Source: an uncultured Kordia sp. (GTDB taxonomy: Bacteria > Bacteroidota > Bacteroidia > Flavobacteriales > Flavobacteriaceae). From it: DNA of 64,000 nt. Below are positions 51,318 through 60,909 of the stretch, piece after piece. Every line of letters starts with the position of its first letter. The stretch's first letter is position 1. Position numbers and translations under genes: made by a program. Under the pieces are notes generated by a model. The model was not told the origin of the DNA. It did no database searches and worked only from the letters and a program-made list of their open reading frames with translations. The stretch lies in assembly GCF_947496985.1 (NCBI RefSeq), contig NZ_CANMEZ010000008.1, positions 124,001-188,000 on the forward strand. Reading direction: 5' to 3'.

Positions 51318-51356
51318 ATTAAAAAAGCCATTTAGGAAACTAAGTGGCTTTTGTAT
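51318..51356. terminator. Hairpin terminator
   Basis: AAAAAAGCCATTTAGGAAACTAAGTGGCTTTT. Confidence 0.65.
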
Positions 51357-51446
51357 ATTTTTAGATTTAGCAAATAAAATAGGTGTTAAAATGGTTCTTT
51401 ACTGCGATAGAACTAACACTCTAAAAATCAACACCTAACACCTAAT

Positions 51447-52220
51447 TTACAATTTCTTTGCCTCTTCCCAGAAAACGTCCATTTCGGCAAGTGTCATATC
51501 AACAAGTTTTTTATTTTGAGACTTTGCTTTTTGTTCTAAGTATTGAAAACGCTTGATGAATTTCTTATTTGTGCGTTCTAAGGCATTTTCAGGATTTATT
51601 TTAAGGAAACGTGCATAATTAATCATAGAGAATAATACATCCCCAAATTCCGCTTCCATCGCATCTTTGTCACCTTTCGCAACTTCTTCTTGAAACTCTC
51701 CTAATTCTTCTTCTAATTTCTCCCAAACCTGTTGTGGTTCTTCCCAGTCAAAACCAACGCCTGCAACTTTATCTTGAATTCGACTTGCTTTCACCAACGC
51801 TGGCAAACTTTTAGGAACACCTTCTAACACCGATTTCTTCCCTTCTTTCAACTTTAAATTTTCCCAATTGCGTTTTACATCTTCTTCATTATTTACCTCA
51901 ACATCACCGTAAATATGCGGATGACGATTGATCAATTTTTCACAAATTTCATTCGCAACATCTGCTATATCAAAATTGTTGGTTTCACTACCAATTTTTG
52001 AGTAAAATACAATATGTAACAATACATCACCTAACTCTTTTTTGACTTCTTCTAAGTCATTATCCAAAATTGCATCGCCTAATTCATAGGTTTCTTCAAT
52101 GGTTAAATGACGTAAACTTTGCATGGTTTGCTTTCTATCCCACGGACATTGCTCTCGCAATTCATCCATAATGGTTAGTAAACGATCAAAGGCTGCTAAT
52201 TGTGCTTTTCTGGAGTTCAT
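51447..52220 (-). CDS. mazG: Nucleoside triphosphate pyrophosphohydrolase
   Basis: CPWDRKQTMQSLRHLTIEETYELGDAI; EELGEFQEEVAKGDKDAMEAEFGDVLFSMINYARF; start taken at MNSRKAQ. Confidence 0.95.
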   Translation of the reverse strand: MNSRKAQLAAFDRLLTIMDELREQCPWDRKQTMQSLRHLTIEETYELGDAILDNDLEEVKKELGDVLLHIVFYSKIGSETNNFDIADVANEICEKLINRHPHIYGDVEVNNEEDVKRNWENLKLKEGKKSVLEGVPKSLPALVKASRIQDKVAGVGFDWEEPQQVWEKLEEELGEFQEEVAKGDKDAMEAEFGDVLFSMINYARFLKINPENALERTNKKFIKRFQYLEQKAKSQNKKLVDMTLAEMDVFWEEAKKL

Positions 52221-52336
52221 AAGTTGTTTTGGTATCAAGAGTGGCAAAACTACTAATTTTAGCTACAATCTCCGCTATTTTTCATTGTAGAAGGCAAACA
52301 ATCTTTGTATTTTTATATAATCAAACTACACAACAA

Positions 52337-52780
52337 ATGAAAGCAACAATCATTCAGTTATACAATAGAGAGTTAGATCGATTAGCAACAGAAGTTGAAC
52401 AATATCAATACGAAGCTTCCCTTTGGAAACTAACTGAAAATATTTCTAATAGTGGTGGAAATTTATGTTTACACCTTATTGGAAACTTAAATCACTTTAT
52501 CGGGAAACACCTTGGAAATACGAACTATATACGTCAACGAGAAGCCGAATTTACAACGAAAGATGTTCCAAAAAAAACCTTGCTTTCAGAAGTTGAAACT
52601 GTAAAACAAATTGTCTTCACTGCTTTGACAAATCTTCCAGAAGGAAAACTTACAGAGAACTATCCTATTGAAAAAAATGGAGAAATTCTTACTAACGAAT
52701 ATATGCTATTGCATTTACTTTGGCATTTGAGTTATCATACTGGACAAATTAATTACCACAGAAGGTTGTTGGATAATTAG
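52337..52780 (+). CDS. DinB-family protein
   Basis: MKATIIQLYNRELDRLATEVEQY...LCLHLIGNLNHFIGKHLG...LLHLLWHLSYHTGQINYHRRLL (His pattern of DinB/DUF1572). Confidence 0.82.
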   Translation: MKATIIQLYNRELDRLATEVEQYQYEASLWKLTENISNSGGNLCLHLIGNLNHFIGKHLGNTNYIRQREAEFTTKDVPKKTLLSEVETVKQIVFTALTNLPEGKLTENYPIEKNGEILTNEYMLLHLLWHLSYHTGQINYHRRLLDN

Positions 52781-52912
52781 TTTGTTAGACTTTAGACGAA
52801 ACAAATCTAACAAAACATTCACATTGAGCGTATCAAGGGTTTTATATTCAGTTTGTCGAAGCAATAGAACTAGATAATAGCAGGTTTTTGAAAATACTAA
52901 TTTACAATTCCG

Positions 52913-52920
52913 TATTTTTG
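52913..52920 (+). promoter_or_regulatory. Bacteroidetes -7 element (TATTTTTG)
   Basis: TAnnTTTG about 26 nt upstream of ATG 52947. Confidence 0.45.
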
Positions 52921-52946
52921 GGATATCACATAAAACTTTTATAACA

Positions 52947-53441
52947 ATGAAAAAATTATTGATCGCACTTTGTTTTCTATGCTTAGGATTTACGGCGCAA
53001 GCGCAAGAGCAAACACAAGAAACAGAAGCTGAGAAACAAGCGAGAGCCATGGAGTTAATGGCTATTAAAATAGATATGGAAATTGATTCTACAATTTTCA
53101 CACAAGCAACTCCAAACATGTATGTATCTGAAACTCCAAAAGCTGTAATTATGGCAATGGTTCTTCCTGAAACATATGAAAATGGTAAAGCTAAACTAAC
53201 AAGCAAATTACCCGCAACTTTTAAAGTAACTCAAAGAAAAGAAAAAACAATTAACGGTGTAAATGTAATGCATATAGAAGGTAGCAGCGAAGCACAAGGC
53301 GTAACCGTGAATAGTACTGTATATTTCTTAAAACGTGATGCTGAAACTTGTATTATGTTTATGGGAATGTTAGAAGAAGGTGCTGATCAAAAATATGTAG
53401 ATGCAATCAATACTGCTGGAATTTCTGTTATAAAGAATTAA
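52947..53441 (+). CDS. Secreted hypothetical protein
   Basis: Signal peptide MKKLLIALCFLCLGFTAQAQ; no family recognised. Confidence 0.7.
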   Translation: MKKLLIALCFLCLGFTAQAQEQTQETEAEKQARAMELMAIKIDMEIDSTIFTQATPNMYVSETPKAVIMAMVLPETYENGKAKLTSKLPATFKVTQRKEKTINGVNVMHIEGSSEAQGVTVNSTVYFLKRDAETCIMFMGMLEEGADQKYVDAINTAGISVIKN

Positions 53442-53464
53442 TTATTCACTTGTATATATAAAAT

Positions 53465-53497
53465 GAAAAATCCAGCAAATTGCTGGATTTTTTTATG
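53465..53497. terminator. Hairpin terminator
   Basis: AAAAATCCAGCAAATTGCTGGATTTTTTT. Confidence 0.75.
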
Positions 53498-53517
53498 ACT
53501 AAACTTGTTCGTGTATA

Positions 53518-53931
53518 CTATTCTTCTTCGTTAGAAGCTTCTGCAGTAAAATCGATCATCCCTTTAGAATGCAATAAATTATACCACTGAATTACCTTTT
53601 TTATATCGCTTGGATATACTCTATCTTGATCGTAATCAGGTAATACTTCTTCAAAGTATGTTGCCAATACTGTTTTTGATTCTTTATGGTTTATAGAAGT
53701 TGCTGCGCCATTTTCTTTGACTTTCACTTTTTCTAATACTTCTGCTAAAGGAACCTCTTCTGTATTTGTATAGATTGCAATTTCAGATAATAAGCTTACA
53801 TTGTGACGTAAGCTTACAGAAATTTTCTTTCCATCAGATAATGATTCTGCAACAAAACCATTACGGGTTTGTGTTTTTAATTCATAAAGTCCTGGTTTCC
53901 CAGAGATAGCTAATATTTTTTCTAGACTCAT
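53518..53931 (-). CDS. DUF5606 domain protein
   Basis: MSLEKILAISGKPGLYELKTQTRNGFVAESLSDGKKISVSLRHNVSLLSEIAIYT. Confidence 0.82.
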   Translation of the reverse strand: MSLEKILAISGKPGLYELKTQTRNGFVAESLSDGKKISVSLRHNVSLLSEIAIYTNTEEVPLAEVLEKVKVKENGAATSINHKESKTVLATYFEEVLPDYDQDRVYPSDIKKVIQWYNLLHSKGMIDFTAEASNEEE

Positions 53932-54169
53932 ACTATATTTTTTCTAACAATAGGATCGCAAATATACAGATTGTAGATATTGCATCACCTTTTTTAACGT
54001 TTATTTTAGTGAAACTCAATTTTTATAAACTTTTTAAAGCTACATAAAAATTGCTAGTTGTACTAACTCCGTTTTAGAACGGAGTCTGTCGTTTCATATA
54101 TTTTATTTTCTCAAAACTTAACTTTTACAAACTTTTTAAAGCGACGTAAAAAGTTATTTCAAAATTTAA

Positions 54170-54760
54170 TTATCGTATTTTTTTGGCATCTGGAAAACGC
54201 ATTTTGTAATCTACTTTAATACGTCCGCGTGAAATATTTGCCAATCTTCCTTTTAATAAACGGCGTTTTAATCCAGATAGTTTATCTGTAAATAAAATTC
54301 CTTCAATATGATCATATTCATGCTGAATAACCCTTGCAGCCAAACCGTCATATTCTTCTACATGTTTTTCAAAGTTTTCATCCATGTATTCAATTTTGAT
54401 ACTTTCCGGACGGAAAACATCTTCGCGAATATCTGGAATACTCAAACAACCTTCATTAAAAACCCAAGGTTCACCATCGCGCTCTACAATTTTTGCGTTG
54501 ATAAACACTTTTTTCATGCCTTCAAGTTGTTTTCTTTGAACTTCATCAAGTTCTTCATCTTCAGCAAATCCAGTAGCATCTACCATAAATAAGCGAATTG
54601 GCAATCCTATTTGCGGAGCTGCCAAACCAACACCATAAGCGTTGTACATTGTTTCAAACATATTTTCAAGTAGCGTATCTAAATTTGGATATTCTGGTGT
54701 AATATCTGTAGCTACTTTTCGTAAAACTGGATCGCCAAAAGCGACAATTGGTAATATCAT
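54170..54760 (-). CDS. def: Peptide deformylase
   Basis: MILPIVAFGDPVLRKVATDITPEYP; GVGLAAPQIGLPIRLF; EGCLSIPDIREDVFRP; QHEYDHIEGILFTD. Confidence 0.96.
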   Translation of the reverse strand: MILPIVAFGDPVLRKVATDITPEYPNLDTLLENMFETMYNAYGVGLAAPQIGLPIRLFMVDATGFAEDEELDEVQRKQLEGMKKVFINAKIVERDGEPWVFNEGCLSIPDIREDVFRPESIKIEYMDENFEKHVEEYDGLAARVIQHEYDHIEGILFTDKLSGLKRRLLKGRLANISRGRIKVDYKMRFPDAKKIR

Positions 54761-54767
54761 ATTCGTA

Positions 54768-55175
54768 TTATTTGTATAGATAAGATTGCAAAATGATTGT
54801 TGCACTTATTTCATCTATTAAACTTTTATTTTGACGTTGTTTTTTTTTCAATCCGCTATCAATCATGGTTTTAAACGCCATTTTTGATGTAAAACGCTCG
54901 TCAACACGTTTTATAGGAATTGCTGGAACTGCTTTGGCTAACAAACGAATAAACTCTTTAATTAAAACTTCGCTTTCGGAAGCTTCGTAATTCATTTGTT
55001 TCGGTTCTCCAACCAAGAACAATTCTACATTTTCTTTGGCTACATATTCTTTTAAAAAATTGATTAAATCATGCGTGCGAACTGTCGTTAAACCAGAAGC
55101 TATTAATTGCATCTCGTCAGTAACGGCAATACCTGTTCGTTTCTTTCCATAATCAATTGCTAAAATGCGAGCCAT
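54768..55175 (-). CDS. ruvX: Holliday junction resolvase-like YqgF/RuvX
   Basis: MARILAIDYGKKRTGIAVTDEMQLIASGLTTV; VDERFTSKMA. A -7 TATTTTTG at 55188..55195 (minus) supports the 55175 start over 55190. Confidence 0.93.
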   Translation of the reverse strand: MARILAIDYGKKRTGIAVTDEMQLIASGLTTVRTHDLINFLKEYVAKENVELFLVGEPKQMNYEASESEVLIKEFIRLLAKAVPAIPIKRVDERFTSKMAFKTMIDSGLKKKQRQNKSLIDEISATIILQSYLYK

Positions 55176-55322
55176 ATAAAATTTTGGCAAAAATAAGCTT
55201 TATATTTCAATGTGTATAAAAATTGAGAAAATATTAATGTAATGACAGGAATTGTTATGCTACTTTTATTATATATCTTTAAACGAAATACAATAATTAC
55301 AATTTATACATAAGATAAAAAA

Positions 55323-55574
55323 ATGCTTGGTATTCCTAAATACAACCCTAAATATTTCTCTGACGCTATTTCTTTTTTGAAAAAAAATAAAGACTTTTTA
55401 CTACAAGCATTAGATAAAAAAATCAATAGTTATTATCTGCAATGGAATACAGAATTTGACTTTCATGACACAAATGAATGCCTTAGCTTAGCTAATGGTC
55501 TTGATTGCAATGTTATGAATCTTAAACGAACTGAGGAAAATAAAATTTACAGACGTATACAAGTTAAACATTAA
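55323..55574 (+). CDS. Small hypothetical protein (83 aa)
   Basis: Complete ORF in an intergenic region ending 4 nt before the acyltransferase start; no homologue recognised. Confidence 0.45.
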   Translation: MLGIPKYNPKYFSDAISFLKKNKDFLLQALDKKINSYYLQWNTEFDFHDTNECLSLANGLDCNVMNLKRTEENKIYRRIQVKH

Positions 55575-55578
55575 GTCA

Positions 55579-56745
55579 TTGAAAAAAACCGCCCGCATAC
55601 ATTCCCTCGATTCTTTACGCGCTATTATGATGATACTTGGCTTAGTACTACATTCTGCGCTAACGTATAATGTAACAAATCATGGAAATGTTTGGAACAT
55701 AAAAGATCCTGAATCTACACATATTGCTACGGACTTTTTGGTATTATTGATTCATTCATTTCGAATGCCAATCTTCTTTCTAATTGCAGGTTTTTTTGGT
55801 GCGATGCTTTTTTATGAGCGAACACCTCTAAAAATGATTAAAAATAGAGTGCAAAGAATTGTATTTCCATTTATTGTGTTTTTATGTCTCTTGGCGCCTA
55901 TTTTATCATTTTCTTTTAATTATTCTAACTTTATACTGAGTGAAACACCAAACGCTTTTGCAAAAGCACTTGCACCTTTTTCTCAATTCTATTTTTACAT
56001 TCCAAAAATCACTTCGCATTTGTGGTTTTTATATTATTTAATTTATTTAACGGGATTTACAGTTATCATTGCACTTGTGTTAAAAAAGTTTCCTAAAGTC
56101 ACCTCAACAATCAAAAAGCTGTTTAACTGGGTTTTTCAAAGACCACTTATAAGAGTACTGTTTTTTGCAGGAATAACATTTGTGATACTTTCTATATTAA
56201 AGACACCAATGATTGCTTCCTCGGTTTCTTTACTTCCAGAAACAAATACGTTTGTCTATTTTGTATTTTTCTATGTAGCGGGTTGGATTTTGTATACCGT
56301 AAAACTACAGTTACCAACATTAATGCAACACGATTGGTTTTGTACTATTTTTGGTTTTCTTTTAGTGATAATTCAAGGATTTATTATTCAGTTTTCAAAT
56401 CTTGGTTTGACGCCAACTAGCAATTCTCCGTTATTAATTACTTTTAGTGCTTTGACTGTTTGGTTTCTTATTTTCGGAATTACAGGACTTTTTATTCGCT
56501 ATGGAAGTCAGTACTCAAAACGAATGCGTTACATTTCAGACGCTTCCTATTGGGTGTATTTAATTCATTTACCATTGACTGCTTTGTTTCCAATTATAGT
56601 TTGGAAATTACCGATTGGCACATTTTTAAAGTTTACACTTGTCGTTTTATTAACCACTATAGTTTGTTTTATTACCTATCATTATTGCGTTCGAAATACA
56701 TTTATTGGTCAATTTTTGAACGGAAGAAAATACCCTAGAAAATAA
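55579..56745 (+). CDS. Acyltransferase-3-family membrane protein (OpgC-like)
   Basis: RIHSLDSLRAIMMILGLVLHSALTYNV; multiple TM; YWVYLIHLPL; apparent TTG start. Confidence 0.88.
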   Translation: MKKTARIHSLDSLRAIMMILGLVLHSALTYNVTNHGNVWNIKDPESTHIATDFLVLLIHSFRMPIFFLIAGFFGAMLFYERTPLKMIKNRVQRIVFPFIVFLCLLAPILSFSFNYSNFILSETPNAFAKALAPFSQFYFYIPKITSHLWFLYYLIYLTGFTVIIALVLKKFPKVTSTIKKLFNWVFQRPLIRVLFFAGITFVILSILKTPMIASSVSLLPETNTFVYFVFFYVAGWILYTVKLQLPTLMQHDWFCTIFGFLLVIIQGFIIQFSNLGLTPTSNSPLLITFSALTVWFLIFGITGLFIRYGSQYSKRMRYISDASYWVYLIHLPLTALFPIIVWKLPIGTFLKFTLVVLLTTIVCFITYHYCVRNTFIGQFLNGRKYPRK

Positions 56746-56825
56746 TTAAGAAATATAGTTTTCTATTCAATTTATAGAATTCTGTTAGATGTGTAAATTT
56801 TCATAAATAATCCATTAGAAGATTT

Positions 56826-56833
56826 TATATTTG
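56826..56833 (+). promoter_or_regulatory. Bacteroidetes -7 element (TATATTTG) for dapD leader RNA
   Basis: TAnnTTTG about 22 nt upstream of the structured leader. Confidence 0.5.
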
Positions 56834-56854
56834 TACTTATAAATTTGCTTAGTA

Positions 56855-56938
56855 CGTGTGTGAAGGATAGCAGCGGCATCCTCCCTATTTTCTAGGGAGA
56901 TATAGCGAATAGCCTGACCGACATTTGGAGGGCACACC
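56855..56938 (+). ncRNA. Structured leader RNA resembling the flavo-1 motif, upstream of dapD
   Basis: GTGTG...CACAC closing stem; GGAT-agcagcggc-ATCC hairpin; CTCCCTA-TTTTC-TAGGGAG perfect 7-bp hairpin; then GATATAGCGAATAGCCTGACC. Family name assigned from memory only. Confidence 0.5.
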
Positions 56939-56954
56939 AAAAAAAATATAAAAC

Positions 56955-57770
56955 ATGATTGCACTAAAAGAAACGATTGAAAATGCTTGGGATAACCGAG
57001 AATTATTGAAAAATGAAGACACACAAGCTGTCATTCGAAAAGTAATTGACTTACTTGATATTGGAGAATTGCGCGTTGCCGAACCAACTACAGACGGTTG
57101 GCAAGTAAATGAATGGGTAAAGAAAGCGGTGGTTTTATATTTCCCAATTCAGAAAATGGAAACGTTGGAAGCTGGAATTTTTGAGTTTCATGATAAAATT
57201 CCATTAAAACGCGGATATGCTGAAAAAGGAATTAGAGTTGTACCACATGCTATTGCGCGTCATGGAGCATATGTTTCTAAAGGTGTAATTATGATGCCGA
57301 GTTATGTAAATATTGGTGCATATGTAGATGAAGGAACCATGGTTGATACTTGGGCAACAGTTGGAAGTTGTGCACAAATTGGTAAAAATGTACATTTATC
57401 TGGTGGTGTTGGAATTGGTGGAGTTTTAGAACCATTACAAGCTGCGCCAGTGATTATTGAAGATAATGCTTTTATAGGATCAAGATGTATTGTAGTGGAA
57501 GGCGTTAGAGTTGAAGAAGAAGCCGTTTTAGGTGCAAATGTGGTTTTGACAGCTTCTACTAAAATTATTGATATTACGGGTGACGAACCAATAGAAATGA
57601 AAGGACGAGTTCCTGCACGTTGCGTTGTGATTCCTGGAAGTTACACGAAAAAGTTTCCTGCTGGAGAATATCAAGTTCCGTGTGCTTTAATAATTGGAAA
57701 ACGTAAAGAAAGTACTAACAAAAAAACTTCACTGAATGATGCGTTACGTGAACATGATGTAGCGGTTTAG
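56955..57770 (+). CDS. dapD: 2,3,4,5-tetrahydropyridine-2,6-dicarboxylate N-succinyltransferase
   Basis: VVPHAIARHGAYVSKGVIMMPSYVNIGAYVDEGTMVDTWATVGSCAQIGKNVHLSGGVGIGGVLEPLQA. Confidence 0.97.
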   Translation: MIALKETIENAWDNRELLKNEDTQAVIRKVIDLLDIGELRVAEPTTDGWQVNEWVKKAVVLYFPIQKMETLEAGIFEFHDKIPLKRGYAEKGIRVVPHAIARHGAYVSKGVIMMPSYVNIGAYVDEGTMVDTWATVGSCAQIGKNVHLSGGVGIGGVLEPLQAAPVIIEDNAFIGSRCIVVEGVRVEEEAVLGANVVLTASTKIIDITGDEPIEMKGRVPARCVVIPGSYTKKFPAGEYQVPCALIIGKRKESTNKKTSLNDALREHDVAV

Positions 57771-57802
57771 TCTAGACTTCTTAGATTTTTAGACTGCATC
57801 AA

Positions 57803-57885
57803 CGTCATTGCGAAAGTTTTGAAAAAACTTATGGCAATCTGTTTTATTAAATAGACAGATTACTTCGCTTTTGCTCGTAATGACG
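57803..57885. repeat. REP-like imperfect inverted repeat element
   Basis: Ends CGTCATTGCGA ... TCGTAATGACG; internal GCAATCTGT...ACAGATTACTTCGC. Confidence 0.7.
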
Positions 57886-57904
57886 ACTAAATAAGCGCTA
57901 ATAA

Positions 57905-57942
57905 AATATGATTGCGGACTGAAATTTCAGTTCGCTTTTTTT
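57905..57942 (+). terminator. Hairpin terminator
   Basis: GCGGACTGAAATTTCAGTTCGCTTTTTTT. Confidence 0.6.
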
Positions 57943-57993
57943 ATTTATTATAGATTCCTGCCTGCGCAGAAATGACAATACTGAATACTGATA

Positions 57994-58755
57994 TTACTTC
58001 TTCTTTTTCAGATACTTCTTCTTCAAATATTTTTTACGATTGATTTTTCGCTTGAATCCTTGACTATGTTTAAGAAGTAAATCTTGGACTTCGTGCAATT
58101 CTTTATTTGCCAATTCTGCATAACGTTTACTAATGATATGAATCATTTGTTTGGACAACCAAAGTCGTTTTAGATTTTCCATACGTTGATCAAGATTTAA
58201 TGACTCAAAGCGCATCCGATTTAAATCAATTAAATAAAAATCATAATGATTATCACGTTTCACAATCAATGTATTTCCGGGAGAATGATCTAAGAAATTG
58301 ACATTGTTTTCATGCAATTGAAAGCAAAATTCGGCAAATTGTTCCAGAATGTTTCTTCGATCTTCAAATAATGGATCATGAATCAATGCTCTGAAATCAA
58401 AATCGTACTCAATATGTTTACTGATATAGTAACTTTCTTTCAGTCCTGAAGTAGAATGATTTTCAATGTAAGCAATTGGCGCAGGCGTTCTGATAGCATT
58501 TACAGCTAATCGCTCCGCATATTCATACGATCGTTTTGCTTTGGAAGCTCTAATAAATTTATATACAAATCCATTGAACGTTTTTGGAACTCGAAACGAT
58601 TTAATATTTATCGTTTCTCCATCTAAATCAAAGGATTTAATAACGTTTCGCTCACCTTTAGTTACATATTCTCCTTCGGCATCAAAAGCATTGATAAAAG
58701 TGAGGATTTTCTCTTTTTTAGCCTCATAATTAGGATGAATGTGTACGACTTGCAT
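57994..58755 (-). CDS. Lipopolysaccharide kinase (Kdo/WaaP, InaA)-family protein
   Basis: FRVPKTFNGFVYKFIRASKAKRSYEYAERL; HENNVNFLDHSPGNTLIVKRDNHYDFYLIDLNRMRF (HxD...DxNR kinase pattern). Start moved to ATG 58755 because a TATCTTTG -7 box spans 58774..58781. Confidence 0.85.
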   Translation of the reverse strand: MQVVHIHPNYEAKKEKILTFINAFDAEGEYVTKGERNVIKSFDLDGETINIKSFRVPKTFNGFVYKFIRASKAKRSYEYAERLAVNAIRTPAPIAYIENHSTSGLKESYYISKHIEYDFDFRALIHDPLFEDRRNILEQFAEFCFQLHENNVNFLDHSPGNTLIVKRDNHYDFYLIDLNRMRFESLNLDQRMENLKRLWLSKQMIHIISKRYAELANKELHEVQDLLLKHSQGFKRKINRKKYLKKKYLKKKK

Positions 58756-59047
58756 GAATAGACTGTTATTCGCCAAAGATATATGAAATCATGATAAATC
58801 ACATATTTTTTTAATATTGTATGATAAAAGGATCTAGATCAATACGTTTATAGAATACAGTTTTAAAAGATTTGATTTTCTGAAACATCTTTTTCATTCA
58901 TTTATAATCTGGTGCTTATTTTTAACTAAATATTAATGCTTTTTTTAGTTTTTCGCACGAAAAAATCAAATAGATGAAATGAAATTTTAATAACAGCCGA
59001 AAAAATAATACTTTGCATCTATTGCTTAGATTCATATTCATAACTGC

Positions 59048-60112
59048 ATGAAAAAAATATTAATTATACAGAATAAACGCATTGGAGATGTCTTGATTAG
59101 TTCTGTAATTGCCAATAATATTAAAAAACTATATCCTGAAAGTCGTGTTGATTTCATGGCTTACGACTTTACAACAGGTGTCATTGAGCAGAATCCGAAT
59201 ATTGATACTATTATTCCGATTAATGAAAAGGAATTAAAAAAGATTCCTAATCTAATCAAAATGATTCGTAAAGTTCGAAAAGAAAAATATGATATTATTT
59301 TTGATCCGTATTCTAAATTACAAAGTCGTTTGATCTGCTATTTTTCTAAAGCAAGTTATCGTATTGGAAATAAACGAAAGCATAAAAAATTACCACTTCC
59401 CTTCTACTCACATCCGATTAATTTATTAGATGAAAAAACACAAGTTTGTGGAAAAGCAATTGAAGATAGAGTCAATTTAATTACATCTGTTTTTCCATTA
59501 GAGAATCCTGATTACGAACCGAAAATCACGTTACAGGAAGAAGAGAAAGTATATACAAAACTTGACAAGTATCAACATCCTGTTGTGATGTTAGGAATTT
59601 TAGGAAGTACGCCGCAAAAGTCAATGCCATATGAATATATTGCACAAATTGTAGATTATATTACGAGTAACTACAAGGTTCATATCTTATTTAACTATGC
59701 ACCACACCAAAAAGCAGAAGCTGATAAGATTTATGAAATGTGTACTAACAAGGACAGTATCATTTTAGATATTTACGAAGATAGTATTCGTGGTTTTGTT
59801 CGACTGATGTATGCATGTGATGTGATGGTGGCTAATGAAGGTGGTATTGTTCATATTGCAAAAGCACTTAACAAACCAACATTTACTATATTTTCACCGT
59901 ATGTAAATAAAGATCATTGGGCTAGTTTTGAAGATGGAAAACAACACGAATCTATTCATTTATTAGAGGAAAAACCCGATTTATTTGATACTTTTACATT
60001 TGAAGAACGCAAAAAAATTGAGGAGAATCCGCACGATTTATACAAAAAATTAACGCCAGAAATGATTATTCCTAAATTGGAACAGTTTTTAGCTTTACAC
60101 ATAAAAAAATAG
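59048..60112 (+). CDS. Glycosyltransferase family 9 (heptosyltransferase-like)
   Basis: MKKILIIQNKRIGDVLISSVIANNIKKLYPESRVDFMAY; NEGGIVHIAKALNKPTFTIFSP. Confidence 0.92.
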   Translation: MKKILIIQNKRIGDVLISSVIANNIKKLYPESRVDFMAYDFTTGVIEQNPNIDTIIPINEKELKKIPNLIKMIRKVRKEKYDIIFDPYSKLQSRLICYFSKASYRIGNKRKHKKLPLPFYSHPINLLDEKTQVCGKAIEDRVNLITSVFPLENPDYEPKITLQEEEKVYTKLDKYQHPVVMLGILGSTPQKSMPYEYIAQIVDYITSNYKVHILFNYAPHQKAEADKIYEMCTNKDSIILDIYEDSIRGFVRLMYACDVMVANEGGIVHIAKALNKPTFTIFSPYVNKDHWASFEDGKQHESIHLLEEKPDLFDTFTFEERKKIEENPHDLYKKLTPEMIIPKLEQFLALHIKK

Positions 60113-60113
60113 C

Positions 60114-60683
60114 ATGAATATTATAGATAAATTTCATAATTGGCGCAGAAAATTACGTTGGAATAAACAATACCGCAGCGGTCGTTGGGACAATTTGCGC
60201 AAGCCTATTGAAGCTGATCGCTACAAAACAATTATCAATCATATTACTACACATGCCAAAAAACAACCAAGTATTCTAGATTTAGGTGCTGGCGAAGGAG
60301 TGCTAAACGAATATTTGGATGCTGACTTGTTTAGTTATTTTTTAGGAATGGATTTTTCCGATGTCTCAATTCAAAAAGCTAAAACAAAGAAATTTCCAAA
60401 AGCTGAATTTGTAACGGCAGATATTCACACCTACACACCCAATCAAAAATTTGACATCATTATTTTTAATGAAGCATTTTATTATGTACATGATTCTGAA
60501 AAACAGAACGTATTAGATCGTATGCTAGATCATTTGAATGAGGATGGAGTTTTGATTGTATCTATTTATCGTGAAGGTATCGGTTGTTGGGAATATTTTG
60601 AAAAACTACAGCAACTCGATTTTACTGTTGTAAAAACGGATGAAGAAAAAACCTATTGGAAGATTGGAGCGTATAAATTATAA
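60114..60683 (+). CDS. Class I SAM-dependent methyltransferase
   Basis: SILDLGAGEGVLNEYL; GMDFSDVSIQKAK; DIIIFNEAFYYV. Confidence 0.9.
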   Translation: MNIIDKFHNWRRKLRWNKQYRSGRWDNLRKPIEADRYKTIINHITTHAKKQPSILDLGAGEGVLNEYLDADLFSYFLGMDFSDVSIQKAKTKKFPKAEFVTADIHTYTPNQKFDIIIFNEAFYYVHDSEKQNVLDRMLDHLNEDGVLIVSIYREGIGCWEYFEKLQQLDFTVVKTDEEKTYWKIGAYKL

Positions 60684-60726
60684 ATGTTGAATGCTAAATT
60701 TTAAATGTAAAAGTATTCTCCTGAAA

Positions 60727-60830
60727 CGTCATTACGAGGAAGCATGACGAAGTAATCTTTTTGTATCGTTTATACTTTTTCTTTAAAAGACACAGATTGC
60801 CACAAATTTTCAAAAATTCTCGCAAAGACG
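60727..60830. repeat. REP-like imperfect inverted repeat element (second copy)
   Basis: Ends CGTCATTACGAGGA ... TTCTCGCAAAGACG; internal GACGAAGTAATCTTTTTG...CACAGATTGCC. Confidence 0.6.
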
Positions 60831-60909
60831 TATCTAAAAAATCCTAAAAGAATTAAGCAAGTCTAACAATCTAAGAGTGAAGCAACCAAAACTTACTACT
60901 CAGTTCTAA

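Noticed and set aside
56815-57024. 69-aa minus ORF over the dapD leader
   Set aside because: Overlaps the structured RNA and dapD start; no coding signature.
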